Below, piece after piece: positions 46,061 to 56,188 of a stretch of 64,000 bases of DNA. The notes beneath the pieces were generated by a model. The model saw nothing but the letters and a program-made list of their open reading frames with translations, did not search any database and was not told where the DNA came from. Positions within the stretch are counted from its first letter, which is position 1. Every line of letters begins with the position of its first letter. Position numbers and translations under genes: made by a program. The stretch comes from Pseudomonas hamedanensis (GTDB lineage: Bacteria; Pseudomonadota; Gammaproteobacteria; Pseudomonadales; Pseudomonadaceae). Where the stretch lies: NCBI RefSeq assembly GCF_014268595.2, contig NZ_CP077091.1:4942001-5006000 (forward strand), given 5' to 3'.

Positions 46061-46519
46061 TTATTTGCTCAGCGAGGACGCCAGGATCAGCAAGCCCAGC
46101 CAACCGAAACCGAGCAGGCGTTGCTTGCTCGAATGGCCCTTGCGCAACAGGAACCAGACGAAAAACGCCGGCAACAGGAACACCATGATTTTCAGCCAGC
46201 CTTCCACCGGACGGCTGCCGTCAGCGTTGACCGGTTGCTGCGCCTGACGCGCCTGCTCTGCGGCCTGCTGACGGCGGCGGCGCCCGGCCGCTGCCGGCAT
46301 GACTTTGGGCAGAGGTTCGGCCAGCGGCGCGACAAAAGCCTCGGGCACGGCATTGTTGCGTGGCAGGCTGCCGAACGAAATCGTCGACGCCTGGGGGGAT
46401 GCCGCAACGGACTGCGCTTGCATGGCGGCGTGTTCGGCCATCGGCGCTCCGCAATGAATACACACCAGAGCTTCGGAACTGATGCTCCGCTTGCATTCAT
46501 AACATTCGATCAGCGCCAT
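46061..46519 (-). CDS. Zinc-ribbon membrane protein
   Basis: A 152-residue protein with an N-terminal zinc ribbon (CYECKRSISSEALVCIHCG), a proline/alanine-rich linker and an arginine-rich stretch (GRRRRQQAAEQA). Two hydrophobic helices near the C-terminus follow (IMVFLLPAFFVWFLL, LLGFGWLGLLIL). Function unknown; zinc binding at the membrane is inferred. Confidence 0.85.
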   Translation of the reverse strand: MALIECYECKRSISSEALVCIHCGAPMAEHAAMQAQSVAASPQASTISFGSLPRNNAVPEAFVAPLAEPLPKVMPAAAGRRRRQQAAEQARQAQQPVNADGSRPVEGWLKIMVFLLPAFFVWFLLRKGHSSKQRLLGFGWLGLLILASSLSK

Positions 46520-46652
46520 GTTCCGTTCCTTCAGATTCGGGGCCGGCAGTTTGCCATGACTGTCGGCTCATTTGAACCGGATCGAAGGTCGCACGTGCCC
46601 CTCATTCTGTCATCGAGCCCGTGCTAGCATGTCGCGCATATTTGGAGGACCC

Positions 46653-47087
46653 ATGGTCGAACACGATTTTCGCTACACCCTGATGAACCCGCAACACACC
46701 CTCACCGAATGCCGCGCCCTGGTTCCGGGCCGCTATCAGGTCACCGGCAACGGTGGCTCGATCCGCATCGGTGATGTCCTGCTGGTCACGCTCAAAGGCA
46801 GCAAGGATTTGTCCATGCGCCTGACCGTCGACACCGTCCGCCACCTGATCAACCCGCCGGGCCAATGGACCGCGATGACCACCGGCCCGCTCTTCGGCGA
46901 ACTGGCGATTCACACCTGGCAGGTCAATTGCGACAGCTGCGCCAAGGAACTGAGCTTCGAATTCGCGGTGGACGCCAAGCTGGGCAAATCCGCAGAAAAA
47001 CCGGCAGCCACGGCGCGCATCGCCGAGCTGGGCTGGAAAGCCATCGATGACAAGCACCTGTGCCCGAAATGCCAGGAGCCTGCATGA
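46653..47087 (+). CDS. Hypothetical protein with C-terminal zinc-binding cysteines
   Basis: A 144-residue cytoplasmic protein. A beta-rich N-terminal part (ALVPGRYQVTGNGGSIRIGDVLLV) and two CxxC pairs (CDSCAKE near residue 93 and CPKCQ at the end) are visible. They could bind zinc. TTGGAGG 6 nt upstream supports the ATG. Overlaps the start of the following META-domain gene. No function recognised. Confidence 0.75.
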   Translation: MVEHDFRYTLMNPQHTLTECRALVPGRYQVTGNGGSIRIGDVLLVTLKGSKDLSMRLTVDTVRHLINPPGQWTAMTTGPLFGELAIHTWQVNCDSCAKELSFEFAVDAKLGKSAEKPAATARIAELGWKAIDDKHLCPKCQEPA

Positions 47088-47491
47088 TGAAACGCCTGGC
47101 CCTGGCCGCTCTGGTCGGTGCTGGTCTCGCCGGTTGCGCCGCCGACCCTGTACAACTGCAGCAGAACCGCAGCTACATTCTGGAATGGATCGGCGAACGG
47201 CCGCTGATGGACTACAGCCATCTGACCGTGACCCTTGGCGACGATGGTCGCGCCTACGGCAACGGCGGCTGCAACCACTGGTTCGCGCCGTATACGCTGG
47301 AGGGCGACAAACTGACCTTCGGCAAGATCGGCAAGACCCGCAAACTCTGCGCGCCGGCGTTGATGGAGCAGGAGCAACGCTTCCTGCAGGCGCTGGAAAA
47401 GGTCGAGCGCTGGGACATCTCGCCGATCGAACAGATGCGTTTCTGGCCGGCAGAAGGCAAGCCGCTGCGCTGGTGGCTGGAAGAGGGTTAA
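47087..47491 (+). CDS. META-domain lipoprotein (HslJ-like)
   Basis: A 134-residue lipoprotein. The signal peptide ends in the lipobox LAGC (cysteine near residue 17), followed by a META/HslJ-like beta domain (LTVTLGDDGRAYGNGGCNHWFAPY, split here; GGCNHW is the conserved core). E. coli HslJ is a heat-inducible lipoprotein linked to novobiocin resistance. The start at 47087 has AGGAG 8 nt upstream; an ATG 3 nt earlier overlaps the preceding stop. Confidence 0.85.
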   Translation: MKRLALAALVGAGLAGCAADPVQLQQNRSYILEWIGERPLMDYSHLTVTLGDDGRAYGNGGCNHWFAPYTLEGDKLTFGKIGKTRKLCAPALMEQEQRFLQALEKVERWDISPIEQMRFWPAEGKPLRWWLEEG

Positions 47492-47517
47492 ACCCCTTTT
47501 ATGCCCACAGGGGTTAC

Positions 47518-47635
47518 CTGTGGCGAGGGGATTCATCCCCGTTGGGTCGCGAAGCGGCCCCCTGCGCAGTTCCAGGCAAACTGCAAACTCAGGGCTGCTA
47601 CGCAGCCCAACGGGGATAAATCCCCTCGCCACAGA
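47518..47635. repeat. Long inverted repeat, second REP class
   Basis: CTGTGGCGAGGGGATTCATCCCCGTTGGG and near-complementary CCCAACGGGGATAAATCCCC... form a hairpin with a loop of about 50 bp. It sits between convergent genes. Confidence 0.85.
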
Positions 47636-47646
47636 ACTCGTCCGGC

Positions 47647-48114
47647 TTATTGGCTGGACTGTAAAGCCTCCAGCTTCGCCATCACCCCCGCCGCCGTCTG
47701 CTCACCCAGCAACTGTTCACGCACCTTGCCCTTGTTGTCGATGATGTACGTCACCGGTAACGCTTCACTGCGCGGCAAGTCAAACAACTCCGCCGGATCC
47801 TGCGCCAGCACGGTGAACTTGATGCCGAGTTTCTCGCTGGCGCTCTTCAATTCTTCACCCTGCACGTTGTCGAAATTGACCCCGAACACACCCACGCTCT
47901 TGCTCTTGAGTTCCTCAGCCAAATGGTTGAGTTCAGGAATTTCCGTGCGGCACGGACCACACCACTCCGCCCAGTAATTGAGCACCACCCATTGTTTGTC
48001 CAGACGCTCGGACGCGACCTTCTGGCCGTTCTGGTCGATCCCGTAATCATTGCCGCAGCCCCCCAGCATCAACGCCCCGAGAATCGTCAATGCCGCTGCC
48101 AATCGCCGTGTCAT
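47647..48114 (-). CDS. TlpA-like thiol:disulfide lipoprotein
   Basis: A 155-residue lipoprotein with lipobox LGGC (cysteine 20) and a thioredoxin fold with the active site AEWCGPC and the cis-proline region ALPVTYIID. Such periplasmic TlpA/ResA-like proteins reduce disulfides, for instance in cytochrome c maturation. Anchored probably to the inner or outer membrane, facing the periplasm. Divergent from arsC across 113 bp. Confidence 0.9.
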   Translation of the reverse strand: MTRRLAAALTILGALMLGGCGNDYGIDQNGQKVASERLDKQWVVLNYWAEWCGPCRTEIPELNHLAEELKSKSVGVFGVNFDNVQGEELKSASEKLGIKFTVLAQDPAELFDLPRSEALPVTYIIDNKGKVREQLLGEQTAAGVMAKLEALQSSQ

Positions 48115-48227
48115 GCCGTGTTCCTTGTGAAAATGAGAAAGCGCCTGCGACCCATCGCCTCTGACGGTTCTGGATTGCGCGCCGCACAGTTAGAATAGCC
48201 GCCACTTTACGCCAGAAGCGACCCGCC

Positions 48228-49174
<947 letters not shown>

Positions 49175-49175
49175 G

Positions 49176-49601
49176 ATGGCGAAGAAGGCAAAGATTTTGC
49201 CCTCAGTGGCGTGGCTTGAACCTCGGGTGAAGGCCATGCGCGTGCTCAGCCTGTTGAGCTTTTTCGCCCTCGCCGGGTTGCTGGCGACCTATTACCTGCT
49301 GTTCGCCGACCTGCATGGCGCCCGGCCGTGGGTGATTCTGCTGGTCGAACTGATCCCGTGGCTGGTCCTCGCCCCGGGGATGATCATGGGCAGCGCCCGC
49401 GGGCATTCGTGGATGTGTTTTGTGGTGAACCTGTATTTCATCAAAGGCGCACTGGCGGCGTATGACCCGCACCGGCAGCTGTTCGGCCTGCTGGAAATGG
49501 CGGCGAGTCTGGCGGTGTTCTGCTCGGCGCTGTTGTATGTGCGCTGGCGGTACCAGTTGAATCGCAAATTGGCTGGTGAAGGTGACGTCAGCGTCGCCTG
49601 A
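49176..49601 (+). CDS. DUF2069 membrane protein
   Basis: A 141-residue protein of the DUF2069 family. Four hydrophobic helices are visible at about residues 25-42, 52-70, 75-95 and 105-125, with short charged ends. Function unknown. The start ATG lies just after the wrbA stop (CTGAGATG). Confidence 0.88.
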   Translation: MAKKAKILPSVAWLEPRVKAMRVLSLLSFFALAGLLATYYLLFADLHGARPWVILLVELIPWLVLAPGMIMGSARGHSWMCFVVNLYFIKGALAAYDPHRQLFGLLEMAASLAVFCSALLYVRWRYQLNRKLAGEGDVSVA

Positions 49602-49608
49602 TCTGACG

Positions 49609-49678
49609 CCTTCGCGAGCAGGCTCGCTCCCACAGAAAAACGCATTCCAAAATGTGGGAGCGAGCCTGCTCGCGAAGG
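49609..49678. repeat. REP pair, back to back
   Basis: CCTTCGCGAGCAGGCTCGC and its complement face away from each other across ACGCATTCCAAAATG. Lies between the convergent DUF2069 and Tag-like genes. Confidence 0.93.
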
Positions 49679-49691
49679 GGACGACGCGGTC

Positions 49692-50366
49692 TCAATGGTT
49701 GACGGTGTAAGCCAGCATCATCGAAATCTGGCTCATCGGCCGCCCACCGCTCTGTTCGTGCCACTGATTGAACGCTTCCTGCACAATCGCCAGGTCACGC
49801 TGACTGGTCGGCACCTTGTCGACGATCTTCTGCGCATTGAGTGCCGCGACCACGTCGTAGCTCGGCACGAAGGTGTCCTTGCCGACCATGCGCAAAAACC
49901 GCGGTGCCGACAGCCCGCCCAATTGATGGCCGTGCTTTTTCAGGTAGGTCCACAGACCGACGATATCGGTCACCGGCCAGTCGGCGATCAGTGCGCCGAA
50001 ACTGCCTTTGTCCTTTTCCACATCGAGGATGAACTGCGCATTGCGCGGCACGCTCTTGAGCTTGCCCAAGTGGCGAATGATCCGCGCATCCTGCATCAGG
50101 CGCTCAAGGTGTTCGGCGCTCATCAGCACGACTTTTTCCGGATCGAATTTGAAGAACACTTCTTCGAACGCCGGCCACTTGGCGTCGACCAGACTGTGCT
50201 TGAGCCCGGCGCGAAAGACCCGCAGCGCCATGGTCGAGAGGTAGCGGTCGTCGCTGATCTTGCGCAGTTGTGCAGGCGTCTTGGGAACGGGCAGATGGGC
50301 TTCCAGTTCAGCCGCCGAACCGAAACGGTTCAGACAGTATTCGTGCAGCCACTTGTAATCGCGCAT
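49692..50366 (-). CDS. 3-methyladenine DNA glycosylase I-like protein
   Basis: A 224-residue protein similar to Tag. The segment FDPEKVVLMSAEHLERLMQD, then ARIIRHLGKL, matches E. coli Tag. However the N-terminal cysteine/histidine and C-terminal histidine/cysteine zinc ligands of Tag are missing. The catalytic glutamate before AGL also seems replaced (VFRAGLKHS). It may be a divergent glycosylase or have lost activity. The start is fixed by AGGAGAG upstream. Monocistronic between REP clusters. Confidence 0.78.
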   Translation of the reverse strand: MRDYKWLHEYCLNRFGSAAELEAHLPVPKTPAQLRKISDDRYLSTMALRVFRAGLKHSLVDAKWPAFEEVFFKFDPEKVVLMSAEHLERLMQDARIIRHLGKLKSVPRNAQFILDVEKDKGSFGALIADWPVTDIVGLWTYLKKHGHQLGGLSAPRFLRMVGKDTFVPSYDVVAALNAQKIVDKVPTSQRDLAIVQEAFNQWHEQSGGRPMSQISMMLAYTVNH

Positions 50367-50408
50367 GCCCTCTCCTGAGGTTTGGAATGAATAACACATG
50401 CAGAAGCT

Positions 50409-50543
50409 GCCCCTGTGGCGAGGGGATTCAGCGAAACGTCGCACCGCCCCGCTGGGGCGCGAAGCGGCCCCCAAATCTCAGGGTCTGCTGCGCAGCCCAG
50501 CGGGGCGGTGCGACGTTTCGCTGAATCCCCTCGCCACAGGGGC
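50409..50543. repeat. Long perfect inverted repeat, 48-bp arms
   Basis: The left arm 50409-50456 is the exact complement of the right arm 50496-50543, with a 39-bp loop. It contains the GTGGCGAGGGGATT core of the second REP class on both ends, and the arm interior (CAGCGAAACGTCGCACC) is unusually extended. It lies between the divergently facing ends of a Tag-like gene start and the ttcA stop. Confidence 0.95.
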
Positions 50544-50562
50544 TCACTCCTACAAATCGGGT

Positions 50563-51387
50563 TTACAGGTTGGCGACATTGACGAAACGCGAAGCCGCCG
50601 TCTCGTCGATCTTCAGGCTGGTGAAATCGAACAGATTGCGGTCGGCCAGTTGCGACGGCACCACGTTCTGCAGGCTGCGGAAAATCGATTCGGTGCGGCC
50701 CGGAGTTTTGCGATCCCAATCCTGCAGCATTTCCTTGACCACCTGGCGTTGCAGGTTTTCCTGCGAGCCGCAGAGGTTGCACGGGATGATCGGGAATTGC
50801 TTGAGGTCCGAGTAGGCCTGGATGTCCTTCTCGTTGCAGTACGCCAGCGGACGGATCACCACGTTGCGGCCGTCGTCGGCGCGCAGTTTCGGCGGCATCG
50901 CCTTGAGCGTGCCGTTGAAAAACATGTTGAGGAAAAACGTCTCGACGATGTCGTCGCGGTGATGACCGAGGGCCATTTTCGTCGCGCCGATTTCATCGGC
51001 AAAGGTGTACAGCGTGCCGCGGCGCAGGCGCGAGCACAGCGAGCAAGTGGTCTTGCCCTCCGGAATCAGTTCCTTGACCACCGAGTAGGTGTCTTTCTCG
51101 ACGATGTGGTACTCGACGCCCAGCTCTTTCAGGTAGGCCGGCAGCACGTGCTCGGGGAAGCCCGGCTGTTTCTGGTCCATGTTCACCGCGACGATCTCGA
51201 ACTTGATCGGCGCCACCTTCTGCAGATGCAGCAGCACGTCGAGCATGGTGTAGCTGTCCTTGCCCCCGGACAGGCAGACCATGACCTTGTCGCCGTCTTC
51301 GATCATGTTGAAATCGGCGACCGCTTCGCCCGCCAGGCGGCGCAGGCGCTTTTGCAGTTTGTTCTGATTGACCGTAAGAGTGCCCAT
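50563..51387 (-). CDS. ttcA: tRNA 2-thiocytidine(32) synthetase TtcA
   Basis: A 274-residue PP-loop ATPase that thiolates C32 of certain tRNAs using a 4Fe-4S cluster. SGGKDS (residues 40-45) is the PP-loop, and cluster cysteines are in CSLC and later CNLC. The start [10 protein letters not shown] is chosen; the ORF extends 67 codons upstream through a REP element. No operon partner. Confidence 0.96.
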   Translation of the reverse strand: MGTLTVNQNKLQKRLRRLAGEAVADFNMIEDGDKVMVCLSGGKDSYTMLDVLLHLQKVAPIKFEIVAVNMDQKQPGFPEHVLPAYLKELGVEYHIVEKDTYSVVKELIPEGKTTCSLCSRLRRGTLYTFADEIGATKMALGHHRDDIVETFFLNMFFNGTLKAMPPKLRADDGRNVVIRPLAYCNEKDIQAYSDLKQFPIIPCNLCGSQENLQRQVVKEMLQDWDRKTPGRTESIFRSLQNVVPSQLADRNLFDFTSLKIDETAASRFVNVANL

Positions 51388-51458
51388 GACGCGGAATCCG
51401 TGAGGTGTGACGAAGGGCCGGCATTTTACGCAAAAACCCCAGTAGCGCGAAGCATCTG

Positions 51459-51591
51459 TGGCGAGGGGATTTATCCCCGCTGGGTTGCGAAGCAGCCCCA
51501 AAACCTGAGAACTCGTATTGCCTGACACTGCGCGGTGAATGGCTTGGCGACTGCTGCGCAGCCGAACGGGGACAAATTTCCTCGCCACAAA
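51459..51591. repeat. Inverted repeat, second REP class
   Basis: TGTGGCGAGGGGATTTATCCCCGCTGGG and an imperfect complement CCGAACGGGGACAAATTTCCTCGCCACA enclose a loop of about 75 bp, upstream of ttcA. Confidence 0.85.
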
Positions 51592-51812
51592 AGTATTTCA
51601 ACCTCAAAAATGCCTTCCCCGCAAGACCCCAAGGCGATTAAGCCTCATGTTTACAGCGCAATTTGCTCTAAGTTGGCCATACCGGTGCGCTGGAGTCCTT
51701 TCTATACTGCGACATAAGGTCGCACACATCTGAAGACCTGTATTTGCTCGGCCACCTTGGCCCGTAGGCGCTCCGCTGGGGGGCGATGGCAATAACAAGA
51801 GGAGTGAATGGC

Positions 51813-52415
51813 ATGATCCATCACGTAGTGGGACTGTTTACCCACCCCGATCAGGAATGGAAGGAGATCCGTGGCGACCAAGAAGAAAGCATCAGCCACA
51901 TGTACTTGACCCACACGCTGATTCTCGCGGCGATTCCTGCCGTCTCGGCGTTTATCGGCACCACTCAGGTCGGCTGGGTGATCGGCAACCGCGCGCCGGT
52001 GATGCTCACTCTGGAGAGCGCGCTGTGGATGACGATCATGTCGTACCTGGCGATGCTTGGCGGGGTCGCGGTCATGGGCGCTTTTGTGCACTGGATGGCG
52101 CGTACCTATGACGCCAATCCGAGCTTGGCCCGTTGCGTGGCCTTTGCCACCTACACCGCCACGCCACTGTTCGTCGGCGGTCTGGCGGCGCTGTATCCGC
52201 ACATGTGGCTGGGCATGATCGTTGGCACGGCGGCCATCTGCTACACGGTGTATCTGCTGTATGTGGGATTGCCGACATTCATGAACATCCCGCCGGACGA
52301 AGGTTTTCTGTTCTCCAGTTCGGTGCTGGCGGTGGGCCTGGTGGTTCTGGTGGCGATCATGGCGTTCACCGTGATCGTCTGGGGCCTGGGCGTTGGCCCG
52401 GTGTATACCAACTAG
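51813..52415 (+). CDS. Yip1-family membrane protein
   Basis: A 200-residue protein with five or so hydrophobic helices and the Yip1 pattern GLFTHPDQEWKEIR near the N-terminus and TYTATPLFVGGLAALYP in the middle. Function in bacteria unknown. The ATG at 51813 has AGGAG 8 nt upstream; an upstream in-frame start would be poorly supported. Followed by a terminator. Confidence 0.88.
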   Translation: MIHHVVGLFTHPDQEWKEIRGDQEESISHMYLTHTLILAAIPAVSAFIGTTQVGWVIGNRAPVMLTLESALWMTIMSYLAMLGGVAVMGAFVHWMARTYDANPSLARCVAFATYTATPLFVGGLAALYPHMWLGMIVGTAAICYTVYLLYVGLPTFMNIPPDEGFLFSSSVLAVGLVVLVAIMAFTVIVWGLGVGPVYTN

Positions 52416-52453
52416 CTTGATTCACGCCTGAAAAAAACAACATCTGCCCACAC

Positions 52454-52480
52454 AGGCCGCCGCAAGGCGGCCTTCTTCTT
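52454..52480 (+). terminator. Rho-independent terminator
   Basis: Stem AGGCCGCC / GGCGGCCT with GCAA loop, then TTCTTCTT, about 40 bp after the Yip1-family stop. Confidence 0.85.
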
Positions 52481-52563
52481 GGGGCGATGACCATTCGGCA
52501 GGTCGGCGATTCGCAAGTCGGCGGGGTTGCGGCATACTCGGCGTCTCTGGAGATCCATCAAGC

Positions 52564-53058
52564 ATGCCCGAGCAACTCAATACCCGCGTCGAAGACTGTT
52601 ACCAACTCGCTGAATCCTTTTTCAAACGTTCCTTCAAACGTCCCGTGGTCAGCCTCAAGCTGCGCGGGCAGAAAGCCGGTGTCGCGCATCTGCACGAGAA
52701 CCTGCTGCGCTTTAATCCGCAGCTGTACCGCGAAAATACTGAACACTTCCTCAAGCAGACCGTGGCCCACGAAGTCGCGCACCTGATCGCTCATCAATTG
52801 TTTGGCGACCGCATCCAGCCTCACGGCGAGGAGTGGCAACTGATCATGCGTGGGGTTTACGAACTGCCGCCGGACCGCTGCCACACCTATGAAATCCAGC
52901 GGCGCAGAGTCACCCGCTACATCTATAAATGCCCATGTCCGGACAGCGACTTTGCATTTTCGGCACAGCGCCATAGCCTGGTCAGACAAGGGCGGCGGTA
53001 TTTCTGCCGGCGGTGCCGCACGACGTTGGTGTTCAGTGGTGAGATGCGGGTGGAATAG
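52564..53058 (+). CDS. SprT-family zinc metalloprotease-like protein
   Basis: A 164-residue SprT-like protein. Zinc motif HEVAH (H69, E70, H73) and a C-terminal zinc ribbon formed by CPC ... CRRC. SprT-like proteins resemble the DNA-protein crosslink protease Spartan, but bacterial SprT function is undefined. Monocistronic; starts at MPEQLNTRVE. Confidence 0.9.
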   Translation: MPEQLNTRVEDCYQLAESFFKRSFKRPVVSLKLRGQKAGVAHLHENLLRFNPQLYRENTEHFLKQTVAHEVAHLIAHQLFGDRIQPHGEEWQLIMRGVYELPPDRCHTYEIQRRRVTRYIYKCPCPDSDFAFSAQRHSLVRQGRRYFCRRCRTTLVFSGEMRVE

Positions 53059-53080
53059 CTGGTTTCTGTGTTGCCTTGAC

Positions 53081-53160
53081 TGGCCCCATCGCGAGCAGGC
53101 TCACTCCTACATTTGGAATGCGCTCCACCTGTAGGAGTGAGCCTGCTCGCGAAGGGGCCA
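53081..53160. repeat. REP pair, back to back
   Basis: TGGCCCCATCGCGAGCAGG and GAAGGGGCCA ends form the arms, with the linker ATTTGGAATGCG in the middle. Between SprT-like and CoA-transferase genes, which converge here. Confidence 0.9.
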
Positions 53161-53169
53161 GCACATGCA

Positions 53170-54351
53170 TTAAAGAATCACTTTGGTGGAACGCAGCTCA
53201 GCAATCCGCTCAGCACTAAACCCCAACTCCGCCAACACTTCATCCGTGTGCTGCCCCAACCCCGCGCCGACATGTCGCGGTGCCGGCAGCGCTTGAGAAA
53301 ACTTCAACGGACAAGCCATCTGCGCCTGTATCGTGCCATCGCCGCGCGGCACTTGCGTCACCAGCCCCCGCGCCTGCAACTGCGGATGGCGTACCGCCTC
53401 GCCCAGACTCAGCACCGGTTCGACACAGGCATCAACCCCGGCAAACAACTCACACAGTTCGGCAAAGTCATGCCGCTCAAACTCGACCTGCAATGCGTGC
53501 TTCAGCGCCTGTTGCTGCTCAGCCCTTTGCGACAATCCCTGCGCCGCCAGCTCCGGCCGGCCAAGCGCTGCGCACAATTGCTGCATGAACGCCGGCTCGA
53601 GACTGCCCACCGACATCCAGCGCCCATCTCGCGTACGGTAATAATCATAAAAGCTGCCGCCATTAAGCATCTGGTCTTCGCGGCCCGGTTCCGCGCCGCA
53701 GGCCAGGTAACCCGCGCCGGCCATGGCATTGAGGCTGAATGCGCAGTCGGTCATGCTCACATCCAGGTGCGTGCCCTGCCCGCTCTGCTGCCGGGCGATC
53801 ACCGCTGCCAGCAAGCCGATCACCCCGTGCAGCGAGCCTCCCGCCACATCCGCCACTTGCATGCCTAACGGCACCGGCCCGCTGTCGGCGCGGCCGGTGT
53901 AACTGGCAAGTCCCGCCAGCGCCAGATAATTGATGTCATGCCCGGCGCGATCACGATACGGCCCGGTCTGGCCGTAGCCGCTGATCGAGACGTAGATCAG
54001 CTGCGGATTGATCGCTTTCAACGCTTCATAGCCCAGGCCCAGTCGCTCCATCACCCCGGGCCGAAACTGCTCCAGAACGATGTCGTACTCGCCCAGCAAT
54101 TGCTGGATGATCTCGAGCGCTTCGGGCTGTTTGAGATCCAGCGCCAGACTGCGCTTGTTGCGGTTCAGATACGCATGGCTGGCCGATGTCCCGCCATCGT
54201 GGGGTGGCAGTACGCGCAACAGGTCCATGCGCGTCGGTGATTCGATGCGCAGCACCTCGGCGCCCATGTCCGCCAGCAGCAACGAGGCGAACGGCCCCGG
54301 CAGCAGGGTCGAGAAATCGAGAATTTTCAGTGAGGCCAGCGGTGCGGACAT
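53170..54351 (-). CDS. CaiB/BaiF-family (class III) CoA-transferase or racemase
   Basis: A 393-residue type III CoA-transferase. ILDFSTLLPGPFASLLLADMG, split here, is the family N-terminus; GYGQTGPYRDRAGHDINYLA carries the catalytic-type region, with aspartate and histidine. The pattern is closest to alpha-methylacyl-CoA racemase. AAGGAG 7 nt upstream fixes the start. No acyl-CoA ligase adjacent, so a substrate cannot be stated. Confidence 0.88.
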   Translation of the reverse strand: MSAPLASLKILDFSTLLPGPFASLLLADMGAEVLRIESPTRMDLLRVLPPHDGGTSASHAYLNRNKRSLALDLKQPEALEIIQQLLGEYDIVLEQFRPGVMERLGLGYEALKAINPQLIYVSISGYGQTGPYRDRAGHDINYLALAGLASYTGRADSGPVPLGMQVADVAGGSLHGVIGLLAAVIARQQSGQGTHLDVSMTDCAFSLNAMAGAGYLACGAEPGREDQMLNGGSFYDYYRTRDGRWMSVGSLEPAFMQQLCAALGRPELAAQGLSQRAEQQQALKHALQVEFERHDFAELCELFAGVDACVEPVLSLGEAVRHPQLQARGLVTQVPRGDGTIQAQMACPLKFSQALPAPRHVGAGLGQHTDEVLAELGFSAERIAELRSTKVIL

Positions 54352-54467
54352 GGGCGAACTCCTTGGGCGATCCATTCAGCCTAGGCAGCCATCGTCGATG
54401 CGGCAATCACCGCAAATGTCAGCGAGTGTGACCGTTGTGCTCAAACCCTGTGTTTAATCGCAGGCAA

Positions 54468-54495
54468 GAAAAAACCCGCCGAAGCGGGTTTTTTC
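54468..54495. terminator. Bidirectional terminator
   Basis: GAAAAAACCCGC, loop CGAA, GCGGGTTTTTTC: 12-bp perfect arms with A and T runs. Between the CoA-transferase promoter region and the dctA 3' end. Confidence 0.9.
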
Positions 54496-54499
54496 TATT

Positions 54500-54600
54500 C
54501 ATGTGGCGAGGGAGCTTGCTCCCGCTGGACTGCGGAGCAGGCCCCTTTTTGAAAGCGGGCCGCTGCGCGCCCCAGCGGGAGCAAGCTCCCTCACCACAAG
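54500..54600. repeat. Inverted repeat, second REP class
   Basis: ATGTGGCGAGGGAGCTTGCTCCCGCTGG and its imperfect complement enclose a GC-rich loop. Just downstream of dctA. Confidence 0.88.
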
Positions 54601-54617
54601 GTATTACCAGATACAGC

Positions 54618-55952
54618 TTATTTCACATTGCTCGGGGTTGGGCCTTCAGCTACACCCAGGTCGTCTTCTTCACGCTCTTCGGAGATACCACGGCCACCGG
54701 AAGCCAACTCGGCTTGCAGCACGTCGGTGTCCAGTTCCTTGACCCACTTGGCCACGACGATGGTCGCTACGGCGTTACCGACCAGGTTGGTCAGCGCGCG
54801 GGCTTCGGACATGAAGCGGTCGATACCGAGGATCAGCGCCAGACCGGCAACCGGCAGGTGGCCGACCGCCGACAGGGTAGCGGCCAGAACGATGAAGCCC
54901 GAACCGGTCACGCCCGCCGCGCCTTTGGAGGACAACAGCAGCACCAGCAACAGGGTGATCTGGTGGGTAATGTCCATGTGGGTGTCAGTCGCTTGGGCGA
55001 TGAACACGGCCGCCATGGTCAGGTAGATCGAAGTACCGTCGAGGTTGAACGAGTAACCGGTCGGGATCACCAGACCAACAACCGATTTCTTCGCGCCCAG
55101 ACGTTCCATCTTGATCAGCATGCGTGGCAGCGCCGATTCCGACGAGGACGTACCCAGGACGATCAACAGCTCTTCACGGATGTAACGCACCAGCTTAAAC
55201 ACGCTGAAACCGTGAGCACGGCAGATCGCGCCCAGCACCAGCACGACGAACAGTATGCAGGTGATGTAGAAGCAGATCATCAACTGGCCCAACTGCACCA
55301 GCGAGCCGACACCGTAGGCACCGATGGTGAACGCCATGGCACCGAACGCACCCAGTGGCGCCAGCTTCATGATCATGTTGATGATGTTGAACATCACGTG
55401 GGCGAAGCGATCGATCATGTCCAGCAACGGACGACCGTACGAGCCGAGGCGATGCAGGGCGTAGCCGAAGATCACCGAGAACATCAGCACTTGTAGAATG
55501 TCACCGGTGGCAAACGCGCCGACGATGGTGTTCGGGATTACGTTGAGGAGGAAACCGACAATGCTCTGGTCTTTACTGGCCGTCACGTAGGTGGCGATTT
55601 TCGAGGCATCGAGGGTGGTGACGTCGATGTGCATGCCGGCGCCCGGTTGCACGACGTTGACCACGATCAGGCCGATCAGCAGGGCGATGGTCGAAACGAT
55701 TTCGAAGTACAGCAGCGCGTAGCCGCCGGTCTTGCCCACGGATTTCATGTTCTGCATGCCGGCGATGCCGCTGACAACGGTACAGAAGATGATCGGCGCG
55801 ATGACCATTTTGATCAGTTTGATGAAACCGTCACCCAGTGGCTTGAGGGCCACACCGGTCTGCGGATAAAAGTGACCAAGCAGGATGCCGATGGCGATGG
55901 CAACGATCACCTGGAAATACAGGGATTTGTACAGTGGCTGACGAGTCGTCAT
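54618..55952 (-). CDS. dctA: C4-dicarboxylate/cation symporter DctA
   Basis: A 444-residue transporter of the DAACS family taking up succinate, fumarate and malate. Eight TM segments are expected; the conserved loops [27 protein letters not shown] and [13 protein letters not shown] with [14 protein letters not shown] are all visible. The start [12 protein letters not shown] is chosen over an 11-codon extension. A sigma-54 -24/-12 promoter lies 143 bp upstream (56095-56110), in line with DctBD-controlled expression. dctBD is not in the window. Confidence 0.96.
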   Translation of the reverse strand: MTTRQPLYKSLYFQVIVAIAIGILLGHFYPQTGVALKPLGDGFIKLIKMVIAPIIFCTVVSGIAGMQNMKSVGKTGGYALLYFEIVSTIALLIGLIVVNVVQPGAGMHIDVTTLDASKIATYVTASKDQSIVGFLLNVIPNTIVGAFATGDILQVLMFSVIFGYALHRLGSYGRPLLDMIDRFAHVMFNIINMIMKLAPLGAFGAMAFTIGAYGVGSLVQLGQLMICFYITCILFVVLVLGAICRAHGFSVFKLVRYIREELLIVLGTSSSESALPRMLIKMERLGAKKSVVGLVIPTGYSFNLDGTSIYLTMAAVFIAQATDTHMDITHQITLLLVLLLSSKGAAGVTGSGFIVLAATLSAVGHLPVAGLALILGIDRFMSEARALTNLVGNAVATIVVAKWVKELDTDVLQAELASGGRGISEEREEDDLGVAEGPTPSNVK

Positions 55953-56094
55953 TGCAGGTTTCCTCAAGCGTCCAGCGGGCGACATCCATCTGTCGAGCGC
56001 CGAACCTTAATTGCGAACCCTCCTGCACTGGAGGGATTTGTTGTTGGAGCGGCGTTTTCCGCGAAGGAGAAATGCACGCTTCTGTCGCTTCTAT

Positions 56095-56110
56095 CGCAAA
56101 CGCCGTGCCA
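56095..56110 (-). promoter_or_regulatory. Sigma-54 promoter of dctA
   Basis: On the minus strand TGGCAC (56110-56105), GGCGT, TTGC (56099-56096) matches the -24/-12 consensus with correct spacing. It is 143 bp before the dctA start. Sigma-54 control of dctA is established in several bacteria. Confidence 0.85.
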
Positions 56111-56188
56111 GATTGGTGCGATTGCCAGCAAGCCTTTTGATATCAGGGTCTGCGGGTTTTTCCATGTCACCGGACGGCGACCTGTGTG

